Positions 17,548 to 24,918 of a stretch of 64,000 nt of DNA are shown here, in pieces (within the stretch, counting starts at the first letter, position 1; each line of letters begins with the position of its first letter). Under the pieces are notes generated by a model that saw only the letters and a program-made list of their open reading frames with translations, did no database searches and was not told the DNA's origin. Origin of the DNA: a bacterium BMS3Bbin08 (lineage in GTDB: Bacteria > Nitrospirota > Thermodesulfovibrionia > UBA6902 > BMS3Bbin08); contig BDTR01000029.1 of the NCBI GenBank assembly GCA_002897775.1, forward strand, positions 67,001-131,000. The letters are read 5' to 3'. The position numbers and the translations under genes were made by a program.

Positions 17548-17679
17548 ATGACAAAAGACATCAAAAAAGAAACAAAAGAAAATCCTGAAGAGAAAAAGAC
17601 TGAAGTTAATATCGAGACAAAGAGCACTTGTGGCTGTGGTTGTGATTGGCCTATGAAAACAAAAAAGGCAAATCCTTGA
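17548..17679 (+). CDS. Small Cys-rich acidic/basic peptide, 43 aa
   Basis: The frame reads MTKDIKKETKENPEEKK, then a TEVNIETKS stretch, then STCGCGCDWP and ends KTKKANP. The CGCGC cluster could bind copper, zinc or an iron-sulphur centre. A near-perfect ribosome binding site (GAGGAGGTGAC) supports expression. It lies between an ArsR-type regulator and a CopD-like protein, so a role as a metal-buffering peptide is plausible; no homologous family is recognised. Confidence 0.72.
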   Translation: MTKDIKKETKENPEEKKTEVNIETKSTCGCGCDWPMKTKKANP

Positions 17680-17684
17680 TCAAA

Positions 17685-17722
17685 AGAGCGGGTGGATTGT
17701 ATTAAATTAATCTGCCCGCTCT
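17685..17722 (+). terminator. GC-rich hairpin between the Cys-rich peptide and CopD-like gene
   Basis: AGAGCGGGTGGATT (17685-17698) pairs with AATCTGCCCGCTCT (17709-17722) over 14 positions, including G-U pairs. No T-tract follows, so it may be a processing or attenuation hairpin rather than a strong terminator. Confidence 0.5.
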
Positions 17723-17746
17723 ACCAAAAATACGCGGGAGGGTAAA

Positions 17747-18226
17747 ATGAGAGAGTTGATATTGATAGCTTTTTATTGGGTGCATCTTTTAGCAACAGTT
17801 ATATGGATTGGTGGTATTGCCTTCATACTTTTTATTGCAATACCGTCGTCGAAGCAAGTTTTAGGTGCTGAAGCCGGGAAGTTAATGGGGGCCATTTCTA
17901 AAAGATTTACGCCTTTTGCAAATTTTAGTATTATTTGTTTAATTGTTACCGGCCTTGTATTAACATGGTTTAATAAACACGTTTCAGAAACTGGCATTTC
18001 TGAAAATATTCAGACCTCGGGTTTAATATTGAAACATGTTCTAGTCTTAGGAATGGTTGTTGTGCATTTTTATAGAGGATTAGTACTAAATCCGAAAATT
18101 GTGAAGACAACATCTGTAGATGAAAAAGCATCTTTGCGAAAGTTATCCCTTAATTTAGTCAAAGTAAATTTTGGTTTAGGTTTGCTGGTGTTACTGCTAA
18201 GTGGTTTTATAGCTGTTATAATATAA
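17747..18226 (+). CDS. CopD-like four-helix membrane protein
   Basis: 159 residues with four transmembrane helices. The first carries WVHLLATVIWIGGIAF, the conserved His/Trp/Gly pattern of the CopD (DUF2269/copper resistance D) family; the second loop has KRFTPFANFS. Members are linked to copper handling or haem-containing cytochrome-like functions. GGGAGGGTAAA precedes the ATG. It closes the ArsR/Cys-rich peptide group, which supports a metal-related role. Confidence 0.75.
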   Translation: MRELILIAFYWVHLLATVIWIGGIAFILFIAIPSSKQVLGAEAGKLMGAISKRFTPFANFSIICLIVTGLVLTWFNKHVSETGISENIQTSGLILKHVLVLGMVVVHFYRGLVLNPKIVKTTSVDEKASLRKLSLNLVKVNFGLGLLVLLLSGFIAVII

Positions 18227-18228
18227 CC

Positions 18229-18291
18229 ATGAATAAATATTTCATCTATTGCCGGGAATCAACTGAGGATGCAATCGGGGTCAGCCCTTGA
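18229..18291 (+). pseudogene. N-terminal relic of a serine recombinase
   Basis: Starting two bases after the CopD-like stop, the frame reads MNKYFIYCRESTEDA, the characteristic beta-strand and catalytic-arginine/serine segment (YCRKSTE) that begins large serine recombinases. It is cut off by a RAYT-type end (GGGGTC at 18277) and stops after 20 codons. A second relic of the same N-terminus lies at 32939. Confidence 0.7.
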
Positions 18292-18300
18292 CATGTTACA
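18277..18300 (+). repeat. Solitary RAYT-type element end
   Basis: GGGGTCAGCCCTTGACATG has the GGGGTC...CTTGACA layout seen at the ends of the transposase elements at 11854 and 62283. No partner end is evident nearby, so it is a half element or remnant. It truncates the recombinase fragment. Confidence 0.55.
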
Positions 18301-18417
18301 TTTGTCTAACAGAACAAGTGTCTCAGAGATGATTTCCGGTGGCGCTATACTTATTTAACCGGAGATTTAAAGCGTCCCATAAACCCATCATAGCGAAGTT
18401 GAAGGCCAGCTAATATA

Positions 18418-18651
18418 ATGCATAAAGCTAATCTTAGATCTGCAACTTTACGACTGGCATTCCTTGTTTGTCTTATAATCGTACACTGTTTCTTTATCCT
18501 GAGCATAGTCGAAGGACCCTTTTCTGCTTGTGCTGATGTCCTCTTTGGCGAATCCTGCCATGAAACCATACGCACGTATTTAAAAGTTGAAAAACAAGAT
18601 TTAATCTCAAGAGCTTTTATAGTGTATAATACTTATAAATTGGAGGGTTAG
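18418..18651 (+). pseudogene. Duplicated 5' fragment of the phospholipase-D-like gene
   Basis: The first 57 codons (LRSATLRLAFLVCLIIVHCFF, signal anchor, then ADVLFGESCHETIRTYL) closely match the start of the gene at 19288. The shared DNA spans about 18437-18586 and 19298-19447. After that the frame runs into unrelated sequence and ends just before the MntA gene. It is therefore a duplicated leader left on the far side of the inserted MntA/HepT module. Confidence 0.75.
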
Positions 18652-18957
18652 ATGTCTACAGCGCGTATTGAAATACCAAAAGAAGAAATATCCGGGTTCT
18701 GCAAAAGAAATCATATCCGTAAGTTATCTCTTTTTGGGTCTGTTCTCCATGGCAATTTCAGACCGGACAGCGATATTGATCTGCTTGTTGAATTTGATCC
18801 TGAACATATACCGGGTTTCTTTAAGCTTGCTCATATGCAACGGGAACTATCAGAGATTATGGGGAAAAAAGTAGATTTAAGAACACCGCAGGAATTGAGT
18901 AAATATTTCAGGGACGAGGTCCTCTCCGAGGCAGAGGTACAGTATGCCGAAGCATGA
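18652..18957 (+). CDS. mntA: MntA-type nucleotidyltransferase antitoxin
   Basis: 101 residues. [23 protein letters not shown] carries the GSxxxG and DSDxD catalytic motifs of minimal nucleotidyltransferases (the motif is quoted in parts: FGSVLHG and [10 protein letters not shown]). In HEPN/MNT pairs MntA modifies and neutralises the HepT RNase by adding AMP residues. A TTGGAGGGTTAG ribosome binding site precedes it. It overlaps hepT by 14 bp. Confidence 0.9.
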   Translation: MSTARIEIPKEEISGFCKRNHIRKLSLFGSVLHGNFRPDSDIDLLVEFDPEHIPGFFKLAHMQRELSEIMGKKVDLRTPQELSKYFRDEVLSEAEVQYAEA

Positions 18958-19282
18958 CCTTGTTCGCATACGCCATATCCTGGATGCTGTCAGAGAAGCA
19001 TTATCATTTACTTCAGGGAAAACAAGACTCGACCTGAACACTAATCGTATGATGGTGTTGTCTCTTGTAAAGGAAATAGAGATTATTGGCGAAGCGGCAG
19101 GGCAAGTTACAGAGGAAACAAAAAATACGTATAAAACAATACCCTGGCTGGACATGATTGATATGCGAAACCATCTTATTCACGTCTATTTTGAAGTAGA
19201 TTTAGACATTCTCTGGGACACTGTTGTCAGCGACCTTCCTCCCCTGATTGAAGCATTAGATGAGATTGTCCCATCCCTGTAG
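18944..19282 (+). CDS. hepT: HepT-like HEPN-domain RNase toxin
   Basis: 112 residues, all helical. The RxxxxHxY motif is present as RNHLIHVYF around residue 85, the HEPN active site; [15 protein letters not shown] is the conserved helix of DUF86. Together with MntA it forms a complete HEPN/MNT (type VII) toxin-antitoxin pair. The pair is bracketed by direct copies of a PLD gene start. Confidence 0.9.
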   Translation: MPKHDLVRIRHILDAVREALSFTSGKTRLDLNTNRMMVLSLVKEIEIIGEAAGQVTEETKNTYKTIPWLDMIDMRNHLIHVYFEVDLDILWDTVVSDLPPLIEALDEIVPSL

Positions 19283-19287
19283 TAATC

Positions 19288-20847
19288 ATGAATTTAAGAT
19301 CTGCAACTTTACGACTGGTGTTCATTGTTTGTCTTATAATCGTACACTGTTTCTTTATCCTGAGCATAGTCGAAGGACCCTTTTACGCTTCCGCTGATGT
19401 CCTTTTTGGCAAATCCTACCATGAAACCGTCCACACCTATTTAAGAGAGGCCGACACTTCAATTACCATAGCTATGTACTTTATTATTCTGGAGCCGGCG
19501 GGGGAGGGGCCGATTAATGAACTGGTTAATGACATTATTGGTGCTCACAACCGTGGAGTGGAGTTCAGGTAAAGGTAGTTCTGGAAGATTCTAAGCTTAA
19601 GGCAAATCATCTTGCGTATGAGAAATTGAGGAAGAACGATATAACTATATACTTTGACACCCCTGAGCATCTTTTGCATATAAAGGGTGTTGCCATTGAT
19701 GACAGGTATATATTCTTAGGAAGCGCGAATTGGTCAAGGGCGGCAATAGAGGATAATTACGAAGCCACATATTTTGAAGATTCTCCACAGGATGCCCTTG
19801 CATTCAGGAAGTATGTTGATAAAATCCCTATTCAGGAAAATGATATATTTCTTCCACAGGCCAAAGGCGTATCTATTTCAAAAGATTTCCTCCTCTCCCC
19901 TGAATTGGGCCGTACGCTCCTGAACCCGCATACTTCATGAAGGATTCGGTTCTCAGGGTGAATAGCGCAAAGCAGGTTGTGCGATCGCCAGCACAAGCAT
20001 AGCCATAGCTATGGTTGAAAGGGGATCGTGTAAGATGCACAGCGGGATTTGCTCTGAAACCGAATAGGCACAACATGTTACCTGGCGACATGCACACTAA
20101 TATTGCCGAATCCCTTTATATAATATTAACAAACCATGATTTCATGAGCCGCCTTCATGAAGTATGCGGGTTAATGCGCAGGCTTACAGGCAGTTTGATC
20201 TATATTGATCTTCCCAGCGGCAAGACCTCAGGGAATCTAATGTAGGGAATATCTATTATTATATTCGCTCACTTACACTCGCTATCCATTTATTGTTATG
20301 CAGGATTCAGCAGGAGACAGGCAAATCGTATCTCGACATTAACTATGACTCTTTAGCTGAAAGGATGGGATATAAGGCACCCAAGGAATTAGGTGAATAT
20401 CGTAATGAACATGAATATTATTATGAGAGGATTCACCGCTCGCTTAAACGCCTCCGGGGTTACGGCATAATAGATTACAAAAAAGGGAAGATTACCTTAA
20501 CGGCTAATATTATTACAGGGAAGGGCTCTCCATTGATAACCATCCCTTTTGAATATTGGGAATATGGCTATTCTGACAGCCTGTCCATGCGGGCGAAGTA
20601 TATATACCTGATTTGCTTATATGAGGCAGCCCGTTCGACCAGATATCCTTTCTGGTTTCGCAGTCAGAAAGATATGTCAGAGCTTTATGGCATAAGCGAC
20701 AATACCATTTCATCGGCACTGCTGGAGCTTGAGGTCAAAGGAATAATTGAAGTTACCAGAGATAAGCCGACACCACCGGATTTTGCCGACCGCAAAGCGA
20801 ATATTTATAGAATGGTAGGGTTGAAGTTAAAAAAGAAGGAGAATTGA
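19288..20847 (+). pseudogene. Phospholipase-D-like protein with C-terminal winged helix, broken in two places
   Basis: Three coding pieces remain. 19288-19572: signal anchor and first half of the PLD fold. 19577-19940: HIKGVAID (HxKxxxxD) and GSANWS, the single HKD catalytic site. 20281-20847: LLLCRIQQETGKSYLDINY and a winged helix. Between pieces one and two a 5-bp tandem duplication (GTGGAGTGGA, about 19555-19566) shifts the frame; removing one unit gives NRGVQVKVVLEDSK. Between pieces two and three about 350 bp of foreign sequence with a 21-bp inverted repeat interrupts the gene. Related intact proteins are secreted or membrane-anchored nuclease-like PLDs. Its original role is unknown. Confidence 0.72.
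19923..20172. repeat. Insertion with 21-bp perfect inverted repeats inside the PLD-like gene
   Basis: The 21 bases at 19923-19943 (AACCCGCATACTTCATGAAG plus G) recur inverted at 20152-20172. Inside them GGATTCGG (19942-19949) is again mirrored by CCGAATCC (20106-20113). No transposase is encoded, so it resembles a miniature inverted-repeat element or a duplicated, inverted target segment. Confidence 0.6.
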
Positions 20848-21317
20848 AGTTGATAAATAAATTGTTCTATTTTGCATACGGTTCGAATATGTATCATAAA
20901 CAGATGAATAAAAGATGTCCAAGCAGTAAATTTCTTAAACCTGTATATTTAGACAAGTATAAATTTGTTTATGATGGTGAATCAAAAAGATGGGATAATA
21001 AAGCCGTTGCTAACGTGCTTTATTCAGATGGATGTCAGGTTTGGGGTGGGTTATTCGAAATCAATGAGGATAATCTGGCAGCATTAGATTGTTTTGAGGG
21101 GCATCCGAATAGTTATGATAAGAAAATGGTTGAAGTTCAGGATGCAGATGGGGATAAGTATGAGGCTTGGGTTTATCATCGAACAAATAAAAACCCAGGA
21201 GATCCTTCCGACAAGAGTGTGAGCGGGGTCAGGTCTTGTTTCTTGCATTTTCATATTACCCCTTCAAAAAAAATAGGGTTCTGCAGCAATTATCAACATA
21301 ACGCTTGCCGAGCTTAG
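20844..21317 (+). pseudogene. Gamma-glutamylcyclotransferase-like (GGCT/AIG2) protein, 3' end replaced by a RAYT-type end
   Basis: The start LFYFAYGSNMYHKQM and the LDCFEGHPNSYDKK segment with its catalytic glutamate are typical of the GGCT-like fold, and GGLFEI fits the same family. The native sequence runs to about residue 125 (NKNPGDPSD). From 21221 the DNA switches to GAGCGGGGTCAGGTCTTG, an element end, and the last 31 codons are translated element sequence. The last native helix is missing, so the protein is probably damaged. It overlaps the preceding PLD fragment by 4 bp. Confidence 0.7.
21225..21247 (+). repeat. Solitary RAYT-type element end inside the GGCT-like gene
   Basis: GGGGTCAGGTCTTGTTTCTTG shares the GGGGTC...CTTG layout with the other element ends. 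It marks the point where the GGCT-like homology stops. Confidence 0.5.
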
Positions 21318-21354
21318 TGCCGGCGGCACGGAGTATTGTTCTAATTGCTTTATG

Positions 21355-21465
21355 TCAATGGGATTTCCCCTGTTGCTTCTCCTGCTTCCTTTTTGCCTTT
21401 TGTTCCTTTTTGTTTAACCGCTGCTTCCGACCCTTATCTTTGTCCTTCTGGCCTTTGTCTCCCAT
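21355..21465 (-). CDS. Small Lys/Gln-rich basic protein, 36 aa
   Basis: Reads MGDKGQKDKDKGRKQR, then a LNKKEQKAKRKQ stretch and ends QGKSH. AAAAGGAAGTGAGCT gives a clear ribosome binding site. Similar short charged proteins starting MGDKGxKDKDK are common as orphan genes in related bacteria, to my memory. No fold or function is known. Confidence 0.68.
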   Translation of the reverse strand: MGDKGQKDKDKGRKQRLNKKEQKAKRKQEKQQGKSH

Positions 21466-21575
21466 AGCTCACTTCCTTTTGGTAAAAGAGTTTTAATTGA
21501 TTACCGATCAAAACCTTCAGTCGTAATCAGTATATCACAAGTGTGGATAACAGCAAGTAATGAAGGCGAGCGGGG

Positions 21576-21632
21576 GCAGGCTTGTCGAAGCAACTCTCAG
21601 CGAAGTCGTAGCGTCCCTTCGGTCGAGCCTGC
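21576..21632. repeat. Imperfect inverted repeat, dispersed GTCGAAG-type element
   Basis: GCAGGCTTGTCGAAG (21576-21590) is mirrored by CTTCGGTCGAGCCTGC (21617-21632). Similar GTCGAAGG-containing strings occur at 18507 and 19368 and near 30956, pointing to a repeat family. No gene lies in 21500-21793. Confidence 0.5.
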
Positions 21633-21793
21633 CTGTCCGAAAATTTTCATAAATATTTGTTATAACAATCAACAAATAAATATGATTTGTATCATATGAA
21701 GAAATGAAAAAAATGTTAACAATGTATATAATATTCGATTATCCAGTTTCTCTTGCGATTCTTTTATTGATTATAAAAAGGGGTACGATAAAA

Positions 21794-22234
21794 ATGCGAT
21801 GGATACTTGTAGATAAAATTTTGGAAATGCATCCAGGCAAGTCGGCGGTAGGCGTGCGGAATTTCTCGCGTTCCGAGATGTTCTTTATGGACCACTTTCC
21901 GGGTTTTCCTCTGGTCCCCGGCGTCTTGCACGTGGAGATGATCGCTCAGGTAGGCGGCAAATGCATTCGGGCATCCAACCCTGATTTTTTCCCGGTATTG
22001 AGTTCTGTGAAGTCCGCAAAGTTCCGCGACAAAATATTGCCGGGTGATCAGGCCGTTATCAAGGTCGATGTAACGATGCGCAAGTCTTATTCCATTGCGA
22101 CAGGGATAATCGAGGTCAATGGCAAAAAGGTATCTGAAGCGGAAGTGATGTTCGGACATATAAAGATCCCTGAGGACCGGATCAGTCAGGTGTTAAATGA
22201 TGAAGTTCTGATGGATTGGAGAAACAGGAGTTAA
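21794..22234 (+). CDS. FabZ-like 3-hydroxyacyl-ACP dehydratase
   Basis: 146 residues from the chosen ATG. HFPGFPLVPGVLHVEMIAQ is the FabZ signature with catalytic His and Glu. The hot-dog fold continues to the C-terminus (KFRDKILPGDQAVIKVDV). An upstream in-frame ATG at 21704 would add a 30-residue hydrophobic tail not seen in the family; AAGGGG ahead of 21794 favours the later start. It opens a seven-gene FAS/PKS-like locus and would dehydrate beta-hydroxyacyl intermediates. The next gene starts in its stop codon. Confidence 0.83.
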   Translation: MRWILVDKILEMHPGKSAVGVRNFSRSEMFFMDHFPGFPLVPGVLHVEMIAQVGGKCIRASNPDFFPVLSSVKSAKFRDKILPGDQAVIKVDVTMRKSYSIATGIIEVNGKKVSEAEVMFGHIKIPEDRISQVLNDEVLMDWRNRS

Positions 22235-23007
22235 TGAGCAAGGTGGTCTGGTCTGAAGCGATCGTTCCGGGAGACAAGGTTGCGGTTAATGAATATACTT
22301 CTGAGTACTATGGCGATAAAGTATATGTAGAGAAGACACGGGCCCTCCCTATTGTCGAGTGACAGGTGAAGCTGCCTGATCGCCGGGCTTTTCGTTCAAT
22401 GAGCAGGAACGGAGTTCTTCTATCCGCGGTCTGTCTGCAGGCCAGGGAAGAGATCGATAAGTTTCTTGAGAAAGATCCGTTCAGTGTCGGTGTTTACTGC
22501 GCGGTTGAGAACGGCCCTGTTGATCTGGAGTCAACAAAGGCCTTGATCGGTTCAACAAGAGAAAATTTTGCGGCAATGTATAAAAAACACAGAAATCCAA
22601 AGCTGTATTTCAAGCAGCTGCCTAACCTGGCGGCTGCGCATATGGGGTCATTTCTCGGCCTTAATGGGCCAATGCATGTATATAATAATTCATCGATCGG
22701 CAGTCTTCATGCATTGGAACAGGCTGAGATGGACCTTATGGACCGGCGCGTGAGCGCAGCGCTTGTATGCAGTGCGTTCAGTTTTGAGATCCCCATTATG
22801 CTGGAACGAATTAAGAGGACTTCTCTGGGTGAACGAATACTCTGTGAAGGCGCCGGTGCGATGCTGCTCACATCAAATGAAAGGGAAATTGACTGGAAAG
22901 ATTTCAATTATCAGGGTACCAGCGAATACTATGGTATTAGCCATCAAATAATTATTCAAGCTATAAAAAGGAGGACTCTTAGTGGGGACCGAACAGGAAA
23001 TATTTAG
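22234..23007 (+). pseudogene. Ketosynthase-like (chain-length-factor type) protein with an in-frame TGA
   Basis: Two pieces lie in one frame: 22234-22362 (MSKVVWSEAIVPGDKVAV to TRALPIVE), a TGA, then 22366-23007 (KLPDRRAFRSMSRNGVLL to the end). The joined length, about 257 residues, fits the short ketosynthase N-domain family found in aryl-polyene loci. NNSSIGSLHALEQA occupies the active-site loop where a true ketosynthase has Cys, so this would be a chain-length-factor-like partner. GGAGTTA precedes the first ATG. The GTG at 22366 could restart translation, but without a good ribosome binding site; a nonsense mutation is the simplest reading. Confidence 0.68.
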
Positions 23008-23131
23008 CCAGGTGGAAGCGGCGGTACGTATAGTGCTTAATACTGAAGAAGGTGAGATAAAGATGGAGACGATGTTCCGGGCAGACCTTGACGCCGAAAG
23101 CATTGACTTCCCGGATATTAATTTCCTGTAA
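22982..23131 (+). pseudogene. Acyl carrier protein, truncated at the phosphopantetheine site
   Basis: AAAAGGAGGACTCTTA gives a strong start (GTG). The 49 residues (VGTEQEIFSQVEAAVRIVLN to FRADLDAESIDFPDINFL) match helix I through the DSL-like attachment site (ESIDF) of an ACP, then the frame stops. The last 30 or so residues are missing and the DNA continues directly with the C-terminal part of a ketosynthase, so a deletion joined the two. Confidence 0.7.
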
Positions 23132-23376
23132 GTTCTCTAAAGTCTCAGATCGGTCATCCTACGGTGGCTTCAGGCGCTGTCGAGACCATAGCCTGCGCGT
23201 TAATGCTTCAGCGGCAGAGATTAGCGCCTACAATTAACCTGAAAGTAAAGGACCCGGAGTGTGACCTTGATTATGTGCCCAATGAGAGCCGTGACGCAAA
23301 AGTAAATAATATCCTGAGCAACACGCTTGGTTTTGGAGGACAGAACGCTTGTTTGGTCGTTAAAAAAGCAGACTGA
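23128..23376 (+). pseudogene. C-terminal remnant of a FabF-type ketosynthase
   Basis: The frame VSSLKSQIGHPTVASGAVE, then PTINLKVKDPECDLDYVPN and SNTLGFGGQNACLVVKK is the last 80 residues of a condensing enzyme, including the GH(x)nASG histidine and GFGGxNAC motif. The N-terminal 300 residues with the active Cys are absent. The stop codon overlaps the start of the next gene (TGATG). Confidence 0.75.
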
Positions 23377-24140
23377 TGGAGAAACGATTAGCCCTTATAA
23401 CAGGTGGAACATCAGGGATCGGCTTCGGCGCGGCTAAAAGACTCGCGCCTGAATGCGATCTTGCCCTTGCCTATGCGGCCGATCATGAGAAAGCGGAGAA
23501 GGCAAAACAGGAACTGGATGCTATGGGTGCAGGCGCAAAGACCTATGCAAAACAACTCAGTTCATATGATGATGCCGGGGAGTTAATTGAAAAGGTTCAG
23601 GCCGATTTCGGAAGATCACCTGATATTCTTGTTAATTCTGCCGGCCGCATCCATGACGGCTTTTTCCTTAATACAGATTTTGCTCATCACGAGAGCATTA
23701 TCCGCGAACACCTTATTGTGACAATGGCAATGTGTCACCTTGTGATCAAGTCAATGTACGGGAATAAGTCCGGGCGTATTATAAATCTGAGTTCCATAAG
23801 CGGAATTTATGCCAAGAGGGGACAGACCAGCTATGCGGCTGCCAAGGCCGGGATAATTGGTTTTACAAAGACCCTTGCGATGGAAGTTGCTCATCGGGGC
23901 ATAACAGTTAACGCGGTTGCTCCCGGTTTGATCGATACGCCGATGACATCCGGGATCATACAATTTCTTGAGAAAACTCCCGACAGAAAAATAAAAAAGC
24001 TGATACCGGCGGGATATGTAGGAGAGCCTGATGATGTGGGAAGCCTGATAGCTTATCTCTGTTCTGAAGAAGCCCGATACATCACAGGAGCGGTTATCAC
24101 AATAGACGGGGGCAGATCACTGGGAGACACAGGTTCATGA
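23376..24140 (+). CDS. FabG-like 3-oxoacyl-ACP reductase
   Basis: 254 residues, short-chain dehydrogenase. TGGTSGIGFGAAK is the NADP-binding loop, NSAGRIHDG the stabilising segment, and the catalytic Ser-Tyr-Lys lie in NLSSISGIYAKRGQTSYAA and AAKAG. The C-terminus ITIDGGRSL is typical of FabG. It would reduce beta-ketoacyl-ACP. It overlaps both neighbours by a few bases, so it belongs to the same operon. Confidence 0.87.
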   Translation: MEKRLALITGGTSGIGFGAAKRLAPECDLALAYAADHEKAEKAKQELDAMGAGAKTYAKQLSSYDDAGELIEKVQADFGRSPDILVNSAGRIHDGFFLNTDFAHHESIIREHLIVTMAMCHLVIKSMYGNKSGRIINLSSISGIYAKRGQTSYAAAKAGIIGFTKTLAMEVAHRGITVNAVAPGLIDTPMTSGIIQFLEKTPDRKIKKLIPAGYVGEPDDVGSLIAYLCSEEARYITGAVITIDGGRSLGDTGS

Positions 24141-24889
24141 CAGATTTAAAGAACAAAAACGCGGTTGTTACCGGAGGAACACGTGGTATAGGAAAGGCAA
24201 TATCACTGGGTCTGGCTGAATCCGGGGCTCATGTTTATGCTTTGTATGCCCGGGACAGGAAAAACGCGGAGGCCTTTGAAGACGAAGCAAAACAACGAGG
24301 ATTAAAAATAACAACGATCCGCGGGGACCTGGCTCATGATGAGACATTCCGCGAGTCTGTTGATCAGGTGAATAAAGCATGTGAGACAATTGATATCCTC
24401 GTGCATTCTGCCGCAAGCGGAGTACATAAAAAGGCTATGGACCTTACTGATCGTCATATGCACTGGACATTTGAGATCAATTATTTTGTGATACATAAGC
24501 TTACAAGGGAACTGATCGGGAAAATGAAGCAGGGTGGAAGGATCATCGGAGTGACGTCGCCGGGAGGAACCCATGTAATACCATATTATACGGCGGTTGG
24601 AGCGAGCAAGGGCGCGCTGGAATCACTTTTCCGCCATTATGCCAGAGAGTTTGCCCCTGAAGGAATTATCGTGAATCTGGTATGTCCCGGTATGGTTATG
24701 ACTGATGCGATCAAGGCATTTCCGGGGATTCAGGAGCGGGCGTCTGAAACAGAGGAATATACACCTACGGGAAAACTTACTGTACCTGAACAGGTGGCGG
24801 CCCTGATTCTGTTCCTGTGCAGTGACCCGGCATCTCAGATAGTCGGGCAAACGATAGTTATAGACGGAGGGAAAGGTTTGCCGGCGTAG
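24137..24889 (+). CDS. FabL-like enoyl-ACP reductase (short-chain dehydrogenase)
   Basis: 250 residues. TGGTRGIGKAISLGLAESG binds the dinucleotide. The active site reads SPGGTHVIPYYTAVGASKGA, with a Tyr-x6-Lys spacing (YTAVGASK) that distinguishes FabL-type enoyl reductases from FabG (Tyr-x3-Lys). The end TIVIDGGKGLPA is also FabL-like. Role as the enoyl reductase of this locus is inferred from motif and context. It starts 4 bp before the FabG-like stop. Confidence 0.75.
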   Translation: MTDLKNKNAVVTGGTRGIGKAISLGLAESGAHVYALYARDRKNAEAFEDEAKQRGLKITTIRGDLAHDETFRESVDQVNKACETIDILVHSAASGVHKKAMDLTDRHMHWTFEINYFVIHKLTRELIGKMKQGGRIIGVTSPGGTHVIPYYTAVGASKGALESLFRHYAREFAPEGIIVNLVCPGMVMTDAIKAFPGIQERASETEEYTPTGKLTVPEQVAALILFLCSDPASQIVGQTIVIDGGKGLPA

Positions 24890-24918
24890 CCCCTTTCGTC
24901 ATAGATCAACGGAGAACC

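Noticed and set aside
22360-22362. TGA read as an amino acid (recoding)
   Set aside because: Several intact genes in the window use TGA as stop and no recoding signal is visible.
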